From Calliopsis andreniformis (lineage: Eukaryota; Arthropoda; Insecta; Hymenoptera; Andrenidae), in NCBI RefSeq assembly GCF_051401765.1, contig NW_027480467.1, positions 2,728,001-2,792,000 on the forward strand: a stretch of 64,000 nt of DNA, given 5' to 3'. Positions 24,605-39,653 of this stretch are shown in pieces. A model generated the notes under the pieces. It was given only the letters and a program-made list of their open reading frames with translations. It was not told the origin of the DNA and did no database searches. The position numbers were made by a program, and so were the translations under genes. Position 1 is the stretch's first letter. Every line of letters starts with the position of its first letter.

Positions 24605-27600
24605 GTTCAATCCTCAATCCTCAATCCTCAATCCTCAATCCTCAATCCTCAATCCTCAATCCTCAATCTTCAATTCTCAATACTCAATATTCAATCCTCA
24701 ATCCTCAACCCTCAACCCTCAATCCTCATTCTTCAATCCTCAATACCCAATCCACAATCTTCAATCCTCAATCCTCAATCCTCAATCCTCAATCCCCAAC
24801 CCTCAATCTTCAATCCTCAGTACTCAATCTTCATTCCTCAATCCTCAATCCTCAATCCTCAATCCTCAATCCTCAATCCTCAGTCCTCAATCCTCAACCC
24901 TCAATCTTCAATCCTAAATAATCAATCCCAAATACTAGACCCTCAATGCCCAATCATCAATCCTCAATACCAAATCCTCAATCTTCAATCCTCAATCCTC
25001 AATCCTCAATCCTCTGTCCTCAAACCTCAATCCTCAAGCCTCAGTCCTCGTCCTCAATCCTCAACCCTCGATAATCAATCCGCAATGCACAATCATCAAT
25101 ACTCAATCTTCAACCCTCAATCCTCAGTACTCAATCCTCAATCCTCAATACTCAATCCTCAGTCCTCAGTCCTCAGTCTTCAATACTCAATCCTCCAGTC
25201 CTGAATGTTCAACACACAACCCTCAACCATCAATCCAAAATTCTCAGTACTCAATAGAATATCCTGAATTCTCAGTTTTCAATACTCAAACCTCAATCTT
25301 CGATCTTCAAATCTCCATCCACAAACATCAATTCTCATCACTCAACCCTCAACGCTCAGTCCTCAATCCTCAATCTTCAATCCTCAATACTCAATCTACA
25401 ATCCTCAATCCTCAAACCTCAATCCTCAATCCTCAATCTTCATTCCTCAATACCCAATTCTCAATGTTCTATCCGCAATACCCATTCCTCAATCTTCAAT
25501 ACTCAGTCCTCAATCCTCAATCCTCAATCCTCAATCCTCAATCCTCAGTCCTCAAACCTCAATCCTGAATCCTCAATCCTGAATCCTCAATCTTCAGCAC
25601 TCAGTCCTCAACAATCAGCTGTCAATCCTCAATCCTCAATAGAATATCCTCAGTTCAGAGTTTTGAATACGCAATACTCAATCTGCAATCTTTTAATCAC
25701 TATCCACAAACATCAATTCTCATCACTCAACCCTCAACACTCAGTCCCCAATCCTCAATCTGCAATCCTCAGTCCTGAATCCTCAATTCTCAATCCTCAA
25801 TCCTCAGTCCTCAGTCCTCAAACCTCAATCCTCAACCCTCAGCCCTCATAGTCAATCGTTAATCCTCAATCCTCAATCCTCAGTCTTCAATCCTCAATAC
25901 TGTACCTTCAATCCTCAATCCTCAATCCTCAATTCTTTATCCTCAATACTCAATCCTCAATCGTCAATCCTCAATCCCCAACTCTTAACCTTCAATCCTC
26001 AATCCTCAATCCTCAATGCACAATCCTCAATCTTCAATCCTCAATACTCAATCTTCAATCCTCAATTCTCAATCCTCAATCCTCAATCCTCATTCCTCAA
26101 TCCTCAATCCTCAATCTTCAATCCTCAATACTCAATCTTCAATCCTCAATCCTCAATCCTCAATCCTCAATCCTCATTCTTCAATGTTCAATCCGCAATA
26201 CCCAATCCTCAATCCTCAGTCCTCAAACCTCAATCCTGAATCCTCAATCCGGAATCCTCAATCTTCAGATCTACGTCCTCAACAATCAGTTGTCAATTCT
26301 CAATCCTCAATAGAATATCATCAATTCACAGTTTTCAGTACTCAATACTCAATCTGCAATCTTTAAATCACTATCCACAAACATCAATTCTCATCACTCA
26401 ACCCTCAACACTCAGTCCCCAATCCTCAATCTTCAATCCTCAATCCTGAATCCTCAATACTCAATCCTCAATCGTCAATCCTCAATCCCCAACCCTTAAA
26501 CTTCAATCCTCAATCCTCAATCCTCAATCCTCAATTCTCAATCCTCAATCCTCAATCCTCAATCTTCAATCCTCAATACTCAATCTCCAATCCTCAATCC
26601 TCAATCCTCAATCCTCAATACTCATTCTTCAATCCCCAGTACCCAATCCTCAATCTTCAATCCTCAATCCTCAATCCTCAATTCTCAATCCTCAATCCTC
26701 AATCCTCAGACCTCAAACATCAATACTCAACCCCCAGTCCTCGTCCTCAATCCACAGCCCTCAATCCTCAACCCTCAATCTTCAATCATCAATATTCAAT
26801 CTTCTGTCCTCAATCCTCAGTCCTCAATCCTCAATCCTCAATCCTCGATGTTCAATCCGCAATACCCAATCCTCAATCCTCAGTCCTCAAACCACAATCC
26901 TGAATCCTCAATCCTGAATCCTCAATCTTCAGACCTAAGTCCTCAACAATCAGTTGCCAATTCTCAATCCTCAATAGAATATCATCAATTCGCAGTTTTC
27001 AGTACTCAATACTCAATCTGCAATCTCTAAATCACTATCCACAAACATCAATTCTCATCACTCAACCCTCAACACTAGTCCCCAATCCTCAATCTTCAAT
27101 CCTCAATCCTCAATCCTCGATCCTCAATCTTCAATCCTCAATACTCAATCATCAATCCTCAATCCTCAATCCTCAATCCTCAATCCTCATCCCTCAATCG
27201 TCAGTCTTCCAACCTCAATACTCAATCTTCAATCCTCAATCCTCAATCCTCAATCCTCAAGCCTCATCCTTCAATCCTCAATACCCAATCCTCAATCTTC
27301 AATACTCAATCCTCAATCCTCAATAATCAATCTTCAATCCTCAATCCTCAGTCGCCAAACCTCAATTCTGAATCCTCAATCCTGAATCCTCAATCTTCAG
27401 CCCTCAGTCCTCAATCTTCAATCCTCAATACTCAATCCGCAATCCTCAAACCTCAATCCTCAATCCTCAGTCCTCATGCTTCAATCCTCAATACCCAATC
27501 CTCAATCTTCAATCCTAAATCCTCAATCCCCAATTCTCAATCCTCAATCCTCAATCCACAGACCTCAAACATCAATACTCAACCCTCAGTCCTCGTCCTC

Positions 27601-30600
27601 AATCATCAATCATCAATATTCAATCTTCAATCCACAATCCTCAATCCCCGATCCTCAATCCTCAATACTCAATGCTCAGTCCTCAATACCCAATCCTCAA
27701 TCTTCAATCCTCAATCCTCAATCCTCGATCCTCAATTCTCAATTCTCAATCCTCTATCCTGAGTCCTCAGTCCTCAGTCCTAAAACATCAACCCTCAACC
27801 ATCAGCCCTCATCCTCAATCCTCAATCCTCATTCCTCAATCCTCAACCTTCAATCCTCAATTCTCAATCTTCAATCCTCAATCCTCAATCCTCAATCCTC
27901 AATCCTCAATCCTCAATCCTCAATCTTCAATCCTCAATACTCAACTTTCAATCCTCAATCCTCAATCCTCAATCCTCAGTCCTCATTCTTCAATCCTCAA
28001 TACACAATCCTCAATCTTCAATCCTCAATCCTCAATCCTCAATTCTCAATCCTCAATCCTCAATCCTCAGACCTCAAAACATCAATACTCAACCCTCAGT
28101 CCTCGTGCTCAACACACAGCCCCCAATCCTTAATCCTCAATCATCAATCATCAATATTCAATCTTCAGTCCTCAATCCACAGTCCTCAATCCTCAATCCT
28201 CAATCCTCAGCGTTCAATTCGCAATACCCAATCCTCAATCTTCAATCCTCAATACTCAATCCTCAATCCTCAATCCTCAATCCTCAATCTTCAATCCTCA
28301 ATACTCAATCATCAATCCTCAATACTCAATCCTCAATCCTCAATCCTCAACACACGATCGTCAGTCTTCAAACCTCAATACTCAATCTTCAATCCTCAAT
28401 CCTCAATCCTCAATCCTCAAGCCTCATCCTTCAATCCTCAATAACCAATCCTCAATCTTCAATACTCAATCCTCAATCCTCAATTCTCAATTCTCAATCC
28501 TCAATCCTCAGTCCTCAGTCCTCAAACCTCAATCCTCAACGCACAGCTCTCATCCTCAATCCTCAATCCTCAATCCTCAATCCTCAATCCTCAATACTCA
28601 ATCTTCAATCCTCAATACTCAATCTTCAATCCTCAATCATCAATCCTCAGTCCTCAATCCTCAATCGTCAATCCTCAATCCTCAATCCTCAATTCTCAAT
28701 CCTCAATCCTCAATCCTCAGACCTCAAACATCAATACTCAACCATCAGACCTCGTCCTGAATCCACAACCCTCAATCCTCAATCCTCAATCTTCAATCAT
28801 CAATACTCAATTTTCAATCCTCAATACTCAATTCTCAGTCTCCAATCCTCAACCCTCAATCCTCAATCCTCAATACTCAATCCTCAATACTCAATCATCA
28901 ATCCTCAATCCGCAATCATCAATCCTCAATTCTCAATCGTCAGTCATCAATCCTCAATCTTCAATACTCAATCGTCAATCCTCCGTCCTCTGTCCTCAAC
29001 CCTCAATCCTCAATCCTCGTTTCTCAAACCTCAATCCTCAGCCCTCAGTCCCCATCCTCAATTCTCAATGCTCAATCCTGAATCCTCAACCCTCAATCTT
29101 CAATCCTCAATACTCAATCTCCAATCCTAGATACCCAATCCCCAATCCTCAATCCTTAATCCTGAATCTTCAATCCTCAATCCCCAGTCCTCAATCTTCA
29201 ATCCTCAATGCTCAGTCCTCAATCCTCAATCCTCAGTCCTCAATCCTCAATCCTCAACCCACAAACCTCAATCCTCAACCGTCAGTCCTCGTCCTCAATC
29301 CTCAACACTCAATCCTCAATCCTCAATCTTCAATCGTCAATACTAAATCTTCAATCCCCAATCTTCAGTCGTCAATCCTCAATCCTCAATCCTCAATATT
29401 CAACACACAACCATCAAACATAAATCCTCAATACTCAACCATCAATCCTCAATTCTCAACACTCAATAGAATACCCTGAATTCTCATCGTTCAATACTCA
29501 ATCCACAAAAATCAATAATCAAATCTCAACCCTCAAAAATCAATGCTCAACACTCAATCCTCAACACTCAGTCCTCTCTCTTCAATCCTCCATCCTCAAT
29601 CCTCAATCCTCAATCATCAATGCTCAATACTCAAACTTCAATCCCCAATCCTCAGACCTCAAACCTCAATTCTGAATCCTTAACCCTGAATCCTCAATCT
29701 TCAGCCCTCAGTCCTCGACAATCAATTGTCAAACCTCAATCCTCAATAGACTGTCCTCAATTCACAGTTTTCAATACTTGGTACTCAATCTGCAATCGTG
29801 AAATCTCTATCCACAAACATTAATTCTCATCACTCAACCCTCAACACTCAGTCCCCTATCCTCAACCTTCAATCCTCAATCCTCAATCCTCAATCCATAA
29901 TCCTCAATACTCAATCCTCAATCGTCAATCCTCAATCCCCAATCCTTAATTTTCAATCCTCAATCCTCAATCCTCAATCCACAATCCTCAATATTCAATC
30001 CTCAATACTCAATCTTCAATCCTCAATCCTCATTCTTCAATCCTCAATACCCAATCCACAATCTTCAGTCCTCAATCCTCAATCCTCAATCCTCAATCCT
30101 CAACCCTCAATCTTCAATCCTCAGTACTCAATCTTCATTCCTCAATCCTCAATCCTCAATCCTCAATCCTCAATCCGCAATCATCAATCCTCAATCCTCA
30201 ATCCTCAGTGATCAATCCTCAATCTTCAATACTCAATCGTCAATCCACAGTCCTCAATCCTCAACCCTCAATCCTCGTTCCTCAAACCTCGATCCTCAAC
30301 CCTCAGTCCCCATCCTCAATACTCAATTCTCAACCCTCAATCATCGACGCTCAATCTTCAATCCTCAATCCCCAGTCCTCAATCTTCAATCCTCAATGCT
30401 CAATCCTCAATCCTCAATCCTCAATCCTCAGTCCTCAATCTTCAATCATCAATACTCAATCTTCAATCCTCAATCCTCAATTCTCAATCGTCAATCCTCA
30501 ATACTCAACCTTCAATCCTCAATACGCAATCATCAATCCTCAATTCTCAATCGTCAGTCATCAATCCTCAATCTTCAATACTCAATCGTCAATCCTCTGA

Positions 30601-31571
30601 CCTCAACCCTCAATCCTCAATCCTCGTTCCTCAAACCTCAATCCTCAACCCTCAGTCCCCATCCTCAATTCTCAATTCTCAATCCTGAATCCTCAACCCT
30701 CAATCTTCAATCCTCAATAATCAATCTCCAATCCTAGATCCCCAATCCCCAATCCTCAATCCTTAATCCTCAATCTTCAATCCTCAATCCCTGTCCTCAA
30801 TCTTCAATCCTCAATGCTCAGTCCTCTATCCTCAATCCTCAATCCTCAATCCCCAATCCTTAATCTTCAATCCTCAATCCTCAATCCTCAATCCACAATC
30901 CTCAATATTCAATCCTCAATACTCAATCTTCAATCCTCAATCCTCAATCCTCAATCCTCAATCCTCAATCCTCATTCCTCAATCCTCAATCTTCAACCCT
31001 CAATACTCAATCTTCAGTCCTCAATCCTCAATCCTCAATCCTCAATCCTCATTCTTCAATCCTCAATACCCAATCCTCAATCTTGAATCCTCAATCCTCA
31101 ATCCTCAATTCTCAATCCTCAATCCTCAATCCTCAGACCTCAAACATCAATACTCAACCCTCAGTCCTCGTCCTCAATCCACAGCCCTCAATACTCAATC
31201 CTCAATCCTGAATCCTCAATCCTGAATCCTCAATCTTCAGACCTAAGTCCTCAACAATCAGTTGTCAATTCTCAATCCTCAATAGAATATCATCAATTCA
31301 CAGTTTTCAATACTCAATGCTCAATCTGCAATCTTTAGATCTCTGTCCACAGACATCAATCCTCATCACTCAACCCTCAGCTCTCAGACCCCAATCCTCA
31401 ATCTTCAATCCTCAATCCTCAATCCTCAATCCTTAATCCTCATAACTCAATCCTCAATCGTCAATCCTCAATCCCCAATCCTTAATTTTCAATCCTCAAT
31501 CCTCAATCCTCAATCCACAATCCTCAATATTCAATCCTCAATACTCAATCTTCAATCCTCAATCCGCAATC

Positions 31572-31648
31572 CTCAATCCTCAATCCTCAATCCTCAATCC
31601 TCAATCCTCAATCCTCAATCCTCAATCCTCAATCCTCAATCCTCAATC
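31572..31648 (+). repeat. Longest noted perfect heptad run (11 units)
   Basis: Eleven uninterrupted CTCAATC copies (77 bp) occur here between a CGCAATC and a TTCAATC variant. The second 15-kb unit has the same run at 46621-46697, also with 11 copies. Most other perfect runs seen are shorter. Confidence 0.9.
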
Positions 31649-34600
31649 TTCAATCCTCAATCCCTGTCCTCAATCTTCAATCCTCAATGCTCAGTCCTCA
31701 ATCCTCAATCTTCAATCCTCATCTTCAATCCTCAATCCTCAGTCTTCAATCCTCTATCCTCAGTCCTCAATCCTCAATCCTCATTCTTCAATCCTCAATA
31801 CCCAGTCCTCAATCTTCAATCCTACATCCTCAATCCTCAATTCCTAATCCTCAATCCTCAGTCCTCAGTCCTCAAACCGCAATCCTCAACCCTCAGCCCT
31901 CATAGTCAATCCTCAATCCTCAATTCTCAATACTCAATCTTCAATCCTCAATACTGAATCTTCAATCCTCAATCCTCAATCCTCAATTCTCAATCCTCAA
32001 TACTCAGTCCTCAATCGTCAATCCTCAATCCTGAATCCTCATTCTTCAATCATCAATCCTCAATCCTCAACCTTCAATCCTCAATACTCATTCTTCAATC
32101 CTCAACCCTCAATCCTCAATCCTTAATCCTCATTCTTCAATCCTCAATACCCAATCCTCAATCTTGAATCCTCAATCCTCAATCCTCAATTCTCGATCCT
32201 CAATCCTCAATCCTCAGAAATCAAACATCAATACTCAACCATCAGCCCTCGTCCTCAATCCACAGCCCTCAATCCTCAATCCTCAATCTTCAATCATCAA
32301 TATTCAATCTTCAGTCCTCAATCAGCAGTCCTCAATCCTCAATCCTCAATCCTCAATGTTCAATCCGCAATACCCAATCCTCAATCCTCAGTCCTCAAAC
32401 CTCAATCCTGAATCCTCAATCCTGAATCCTCAATCTTCAGACCTAAGTCCTCAACAATCAGTTGTCAATTCTCAATCCTCAATAGAATATCATCAATTCA
32501 CAGTTTTCAATACTCAATACTCAATCTGCAATCTTTAAATCTCTATCCACAATCATCAATTCTCATCACTCAACCCTCAACACTCAGTCCCCAATCCTCA
32601 ATCTTCAATCCTCAATCCTCAATCCTCAATATTCAATCCTCAAACCTCAATCCTCAGTCCTCAAACCACAATCCTGAAACCTCAATCCTGAAACCTCAAT
32701 CTTCAGCCCTCAGTCCTCAACAATCAGTTGTCAATCGTCAATCCTCAATAGAATATCCTCAGTTCAGAGCTTTCCATACGCAATACTCAATCTGCAATCT
32801 TCAAATCTCTTTCCACAAACATCAATCCTCATCACTCAACCCTCAACACTCAGTCCCCAATTCTCAATCTTCAATCCTCAATCCTCAATCCTCAATCCCC
32901 AATCCTCAATCTTCAATCCCCAATCCTCAATCTTCAATCCTCAATACTCAATCTTCAATACTCAATCCTCAATCCTCAATCCTCAATCTTCAATCCTCAA
33001 TCCTCAATCCTCAATCCTCATTCTTCAATCCTCAATACCCAATCCTCAATCTTCAATCCTCAATCTTCAATCCTCAATACCCAATCTTCAATCCTCAATA
33101 CCCAATCCTCAATCTTCAATCCTCATTCCTCAAACCTCAATCCCCAAACCTCAGTCCTCATCCTCAATTCTCAATTCTCAATCCTCAATCCTCAATCCTC
33201 AACCCTCAATCTTCAATCCTAAATAATCAATCCCAAATACTAGACCCTCAATGCCCAATCATCAATCCTCAATACCAAATCCTCAATCTTCAATCCTCAA
33301 TCCTCAATCCTCAATCCTCTGTCCTCAAACATCAATCCTCAAGCCTCAGTCCTCGTCCTCAATCCTCATCCCTCGATAATCAATCCGCAATGTTCAATCA
33401 TCAATACTCAATCTTCAACCCTCAATCCTCAGTACTCAATCCTCAATCCTCAATACTCAATCCTCAGTCCTCAGTCCTCAGTCTTCAATACTCAATCCTC
33501 CAGTCCTCAATGTTCAACACACAACCCTCAACCATCAATCCAAAATTCTCAATACTCAATAGAATATCCTGAATTCTCAGTTTTCAATACTCAATCCTCA
33601 ATCTTCGATCTTCTAATCTCCATCCACAAACATCAATTCTCATCACTCAACCCTCAACGCTCAGTCCTCAATCCTCAATCTTCAATCCTCAATACTCAAT
33701 CTACAATCCTCAATCTTCAATCCTCAATCCTCAATCCTCAATCTTCATTCCTCAATACCCAATTCTCAATGTTCAATCCGCAATACCCAATCCTCAATCT
33801 TCAATACTCAGTCCTCAATCCTCAATCCTCAATCCTCAATCCTCAATCCTCAGTCCTCAAACCTCAATCCTGAATCCTCAATCCTGAATCCTCAATCTTC
33901 AGCACTCAGTCCTCAACAATCAATTGTCAATCCTCAATCCTCAATAGAATATCCTCAATTCACAGTTTTCAATACTCAATCCCCATTCTTCAATCTTCAA
34001 ATCTCAATCCACAAACATCAATTCCCATCACACAACCCTCAACACTAAGTTCTCAATATTCAATCCACAATCCTCAATTCTCAATCTTCAATCCTCAATC
34101 CTCAAGCCTCAATCGTCATTACTCAATCCTCAATCGTCAATCCTCAATACCCAATCCTCAATCTTCAATCCTCAGTCCTCAATCCTCAATCCTCAATACT
34201 CAATCTTCAATCCTCAATACTCAATCTTCAATCCTCAATCATCAATCCTCAGTCCTCAATCCTCAATCGTCAATCCTCAATCCTCAATCCTCAATTCTCA
34301 ATCCTCAATCCTCAATCCTCAGACCTCAAACATCAATACTCAACCATCAGACCTCGTCCTCAATCCACAACCCTCAATCCTCAATCCTCAATCTTCAATC
34401 ATCAATACTCAATTTTCAATCCTCAATCCTCAATTCCCAATCTTCAATCCTCAACCCTCAATCCTCAACCCTCAATACTCAATCCTCAATTCTCAATCGT
34501 CAGTCATCAATCCTCAATCTTCAATACTCAATCGTCAATCCTCTGTCCTCTGTCCTCAATCCTCAATCCTCAATCCTCGTTTCTCAAACCTCAATCCTCA

Positions 34601-34953
34601 GCCCTCAGTCCCCATCCTCAATTCTCAATGCTCAATCCTGAATCCTCAACCCTCAATCTTCAATCCTCAATACTCAATCTCCAATCCTAGATACCCAATC
34701 CCCAATCCTCAATCCTTAATCCTGAATATTCAATCCTCAATCCCCAGTCCTCAATCTTCAATCCTCAATGCTCAGTCCTCAATCCTCAATCCTCAGTCCT
34801 CAATCCTCAATCCTCAATCCACAAACCTCAATCCTCAACCGTCAGTCCTCGTCCTCAATCCTCAACACTCAATCCTCAATCCTCAATCTTCAATCGTCAA
34901 TACTAAATCTTCAATCCCCAATCTTCAGTCCTCAATCCTCAATCCTCAATCCT

Positions 34954-35133
34954 CAATATTCAACACACAACCCTCGACCATCAATCCTCAATACTCGATC
35001 ATCAATACTCAATTCTCAATACTCAACAGAATATCCTGAATTCTCATGGTTCAATACTCAATCCACAATATTCAATAATCAAATCTCAATCCTCGAACAT
35101 CAATTCTCAACACTCAATCGTCAACACTCAGTC
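34954..35133 (+). repeat. Marker block class E (degraded D-like, representative)
   Basis: The block resembles class D at its start (CAATATTCAACACACAACC) but continues with GAATATCCTGAATTCTCATG, CCACAATATTCAATAATC and CAACACTCAGTCCTCTCTC. Other starts are 29394, 44443 and 50003. The copies at 29394 and 44443 carry A-rich variants (CCACAAAAATCAATAATC and CCCTCAAAAATCAATGC). Confidence 0.8.
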
Positions 35134-38100
35134 CTCTCTCTTCAATCCTCCATCCTCAACCATCAATCCTCAAGCGTCAATCCTCAATCCTCAATCCTCA
35201 ATTCTCAATCCTCAGTCCTCAATCCTCAGACATCAAACATCAATACTCAACCATCAGACCTCGTCCTCAATCCACAACCCTCAATCCTCAATCCTCAATC
35301 TTCAATCATCAATATTCAATCTTCAATCCTCAATCCTCAATCCTCAACACTCAGTCCCCAATCCTCAATCTTCAATCCTCAATCCTCAATACTCAATCCT
35401 CAATCCTCAATCCTCAATATTCAATCCTCAAACCTCAATCCTCAGTCCTCAAACCACAATCCTGAAACCTCAATCCTGAAACCTCAATCTTCAGCCCTCA
35501 GTCCTCAACAATCAGTTGTCAATCGTCAATCCTCAATAGAATATCCTCAGTTCAGAGCTTTCCATACGCAATACTCAATCTGCAATCTTCAAATCTCTTT
35601 CCACAAACATCAATTCTCATCACTCAACCCTCAACACTCAGTCCCCAATTCTCAATCTTCAATCCTCAATCCTCAATCCTCAATCCTCAATATTCAATCC
35701 TCAATTCTCAATCTTCAATCCTCAATCCACAATCATCAATCCTCAATCCTCAATCGTCAGTCATCAATCCTCAATCTTCAATACTCAATCGTCAATACTC
35801 TGTACTCAACCCTCAATCCTCAATCCTCGTTCCTCAAACCTCAATCCTCAACCCTCAGTCCCCATCCTCAATTCTCAATTCTCAATCCTGAATCCTCAAT
35901 CCTCAATCTTCAATCCTCAATAATCAATCTCCAATCCTAGATCCCCAATGCCCAATCCTCAATCCTTAATCCTCAATCTTCAATCCTCAATCCCCAGTCC
36001 TAAATCTTCAATCCTCAATGCTCAGTCCTCAATCCTCAATCCTCAGTCCTCAACACTCAGTCCCCAATCCTCAAACCTCAATCCTCAATCCTCAATCCTC
36101 AATCCTCAATCCTCAATCCTCAATCCTCAATCCTCAATCTTCAATCCTCAATCTTCAATCCTCAATACTCAATCTTCAATCCTCAACCCTCAATCCTCAA
36201 TCATCAATATTCAATCCTCAATACTCAATCTTCAATCCTCAATACGCAATCATCAATCCTCAATCCTCAATGCTCAATCCTCAATCCTCAATCCTCAGTC
36301 CTCAATCCTCAATCCGCAATCCTCAGTCCTCAATCTTCAATCATCAACACTCAATCATCAATCTTCAATCCTCAATACTCAATCTTCAATCCTCAAAGCT
36401 CAATCCTCAACATTCAATCCTCAATACTCAATCTCCAATCGTCAATCCTCAGTCCTCATCCTCAATCCTCAATCCTCAATCCTCAATCCTCAGTCTTCAA
36501 TCCTCAATACTCAATATTCAATCCTCAATCCTCAATACTCAATCTTCAGTCCTCAATCATCAATCCTCAGTCCTCAATCCTCAATCGTCAATCCTCAATC
36601 CTCAATCCTCAATTCTCAATACTCAATCCTCAATCCTCAGACCTCAAACATCAATACTCAACCATCACACCTCGTCCTCAATCCACAACCCTCAATCCTC
36701 AATCCTCAACCTTCAATCATCAATATTCAATCTTCAATCCTCAATCCTCAATCCTCAATCCTCAATCCTCAATCCTCAATGTTCAATCCTCAATCCTCAA
36801 TCCACAATCTTCAATCCTCAACCCTCAATCCTCAATCCTCAATCCTCAAACCTCAATCCTCAGTCCTCAAACCACAATCCTGAATCCTTAATCCTGAAAC
36901 CTCAATCTTCAGCCCTCAGTCCTCAACAATCAGTTGTCAATCCTCAATCCTCAATAGAATATCCTCAGTTCAGAGTTTTCCATACGCAATACTCAATCTG
37001 CAATCTTTAAATCTCTATCCACAAACATCAATTCTCATCTCTCAACCCTCAACACTCAGTCCTCAATCTTCAATCCTCAATCCTCAATCCTCAAAGTTCA
37101 ATCCTCAATACTCAATTTTCAATCCTCAATCCTCAATTCTCAATCTTCAATCCTCAACCCTCAATCCTCAATCCTCAATATTCAATCCTCAATACTCAAT
37201 CTTCAATCCTCAATCCTCAATCCTCAGTCTTCAATCCTCAATACTCAATATTCAATCCTCAATCCTCAATCCTCAGACCTCAAACCTCAATTCTGAAACC
37301 TCAATCCTGAATCCTCAATCTTCAGCCCTCAGTCCTCAACAATCATGTGACAATCCTCAATCCTCAATAGAATATCCTCAATTCGCAGTTTTCAATACTC
37401 AATCCCCATTCTTCAATCTTCAAATCTCAATCCACAAACATCAATTCCCATCACTCAACCCTCAACACTCAGTCCTCAATATTCAATCCACAATCGTCAA
37501 TCCTCAATCTTCAATCCTCAATCCTCAATCCTCAATTGTCATTACTCAATCCTCAATCGTCAATCCTCAATCCCCAATCCTCAATCTTCAATCCTCAATC
37601 CTCAATCCTCAATCCTCAATAGCCAATCTTCAATCCTCAATACTCAATCTTCAGTCCTCAATCATCAATCCTCAGTCTTCAATCCTCAATCGTCAATCCT
37701 CAATCCTCAATCCTCAATTCTCAATCCTCAATCCTCAATCCTCAGACCTCAAACATCAATACTCAACCATCAGACCTCGTCCTCAATCCACAACACTCAA
37801 TCCTCAATCCTCAACCTTCAATCATCAATATTCAATCTTCAATCCTCAATCCTCAATCCTCAATCGTCAATCCTCAATCCTCAATGTTCAATCCTCAAAC
37901 CTCAATCCTCAATCTTCAATCCTCAGCCCTCAATCCTCAATCCTCAATCCTCAAACCTCAATCCTCAGTCCTCAAACCACAATCCTGAATCCTCAATCCT
38001 GAAACCTCAATCTTCAGCCCTCAGTCCTCAACAATCAGTTGTCAATCCTCAATGCTCAATAGAATATCCTCAGTTCAGAGTTTTCCATACGCAATACTCA

Positions 38101-39653
38101 ATCTGCAATCTTCAAATCTCTATCCACAAACATCAATTCTCATCACTCAACCCTCAACACTCAGTCCCCAATCCTCAATCATCAATCCTCAATCCTCAAT
38201 CCTCAATCCCCAATCCTCAATCTTCAATCCTTAATACTCAATCTTCAATGCTCAATCTTCAATCCTCAATCCTCAATCTTCAATCCTCAATCCTCAGTCC
38301 TCAATCCTCAATCCTCATTCTTCAATCCTCAATACCCAGTCCTCAATCTTCAATCCTAAATCCTCAATCCTCAATTCTCAATCCTCAATCCTCAATCCTC
38401 AGTCTTCAGTCCTCAAACCGCAATCCTCAACCCTCAGCCCTCATAGTAAATCCTCAATCCTCAATTCTCAATACTCAATCTTCAATCCTCAATACTGAAT
38501 CTTCAATCCTCAATCCTCAATCCTCAATTCTCAATCCTCAATACTCAGTCCTCATAGTCAATCCTCAATCCTCAATCCTCAATCCTCAATCTTCAATCCT
38601 CAATACTGAATCTTCAATCCTCAATCCTCAATCCTCAATCCTCAATGTTCAATCCGCAATACCCAATCCTCAATCCTCAGTCCTCAAACCTCAATCCTGA
38701 ATCCTCAATCCTGAATCCTCAATCTTCAGACCTAAGTCCTCAACAATCAGTTGTCAATTCTCAATCCTCAATAGAATATCATCAATTCACAGTTTTCAAT
38801 ACTCAATACTCAATCTGCAATCTTTAAATCACTATCCACAATCATCAATTCTCATCACTCAACCCTCAACACTCAGTCCCCAATCCTCAATCTTCAATCC
38901 TCAATCCTCAATACTCAATCCTCTATGCTCAATCCTCAATCATGAATCCTCAATACTCAATCATCAATCCACAATCCTCAATCCTCAATCTTCAATCCTC
39001 AATACTCAGTCCTCAATCGTCATTACTCAATCCTCAATCGTTAATCCTCAATCCCCAATCCTCAATCTTCAATCCTCAATCCTCAATCCTCAATCCTCAA
39101 TAGCCAATCTTCAATCCTCAATACTCAATCTTCAGTCCTCAATCATCAATCCTCAGTCCTCAATCCTCAATCGTCAATCCTCAATCCTCAATCCTCAATT
39201 CTCAATACTCAATCCTCAATCCTCAGACCTCAAACATCAATACTCAACCATCACACCTCGTCCTCAATCCACAACCCTCAATCCTCAATCCTCAACCTTC
39301 AATCATCAATATTCAATCTTCAATCCTCAATCCTCAATCCTCAATCCTCAATCCTCAATCCTCAATGTTCAATCCTCAATCCTCAATCCACAATCTTCAA
39401 TCCTCAACCCTCAATCCTCAATCCTCAATCCTCAAACCTCAATCCTCAGTCCTCAAACCACAATCCTGAATCCTTAATCCTGAAACCTCAATCTTCAGCC
39501 CTCAGTCCTCAACAATCAGTTGTCAATCCTCAATCCTCAATAGAATATCCTCAGTTCAGAGTTTTCCATACGCAATACTCAATCTGCAATCTTTAAATCT
39601 CTATCCACAAACATCAATTCTCATCTCTCAACCCTCAACACTCAGTCCTCAAT

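Larger units (their letters stand above)
24605..39653 (+). repeat. 15,049-bp higher-order unit, copy 1
   Basis: This segment recurs immediately downstream at a constant offset of 15,049 bp. The match was checked at landmark variants throughout, for example 25663/40712, 28105/43154, 31687/46736, 34768/49817 and 38645/53694. It carries 18 marker blocks in the order D, B, A, A, E, A/B, A, A, B, D, C, E, B, B, C, B, A, B. The left end lies just after a chimeric block ending at 24598. Internal repeats at offsets of 8,304 bp (25204/33508), 5,560 bp (29208/34768) and 2,586 bp (36923/39509) show that the unit was built from older duplications. Its length leaves remainder 6 modulo 7, so the join shifts the heptad register by one base. 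Boundaries are uncertain by about 50 bp because the ends lie in canonical heptads. Confidence 0.92.
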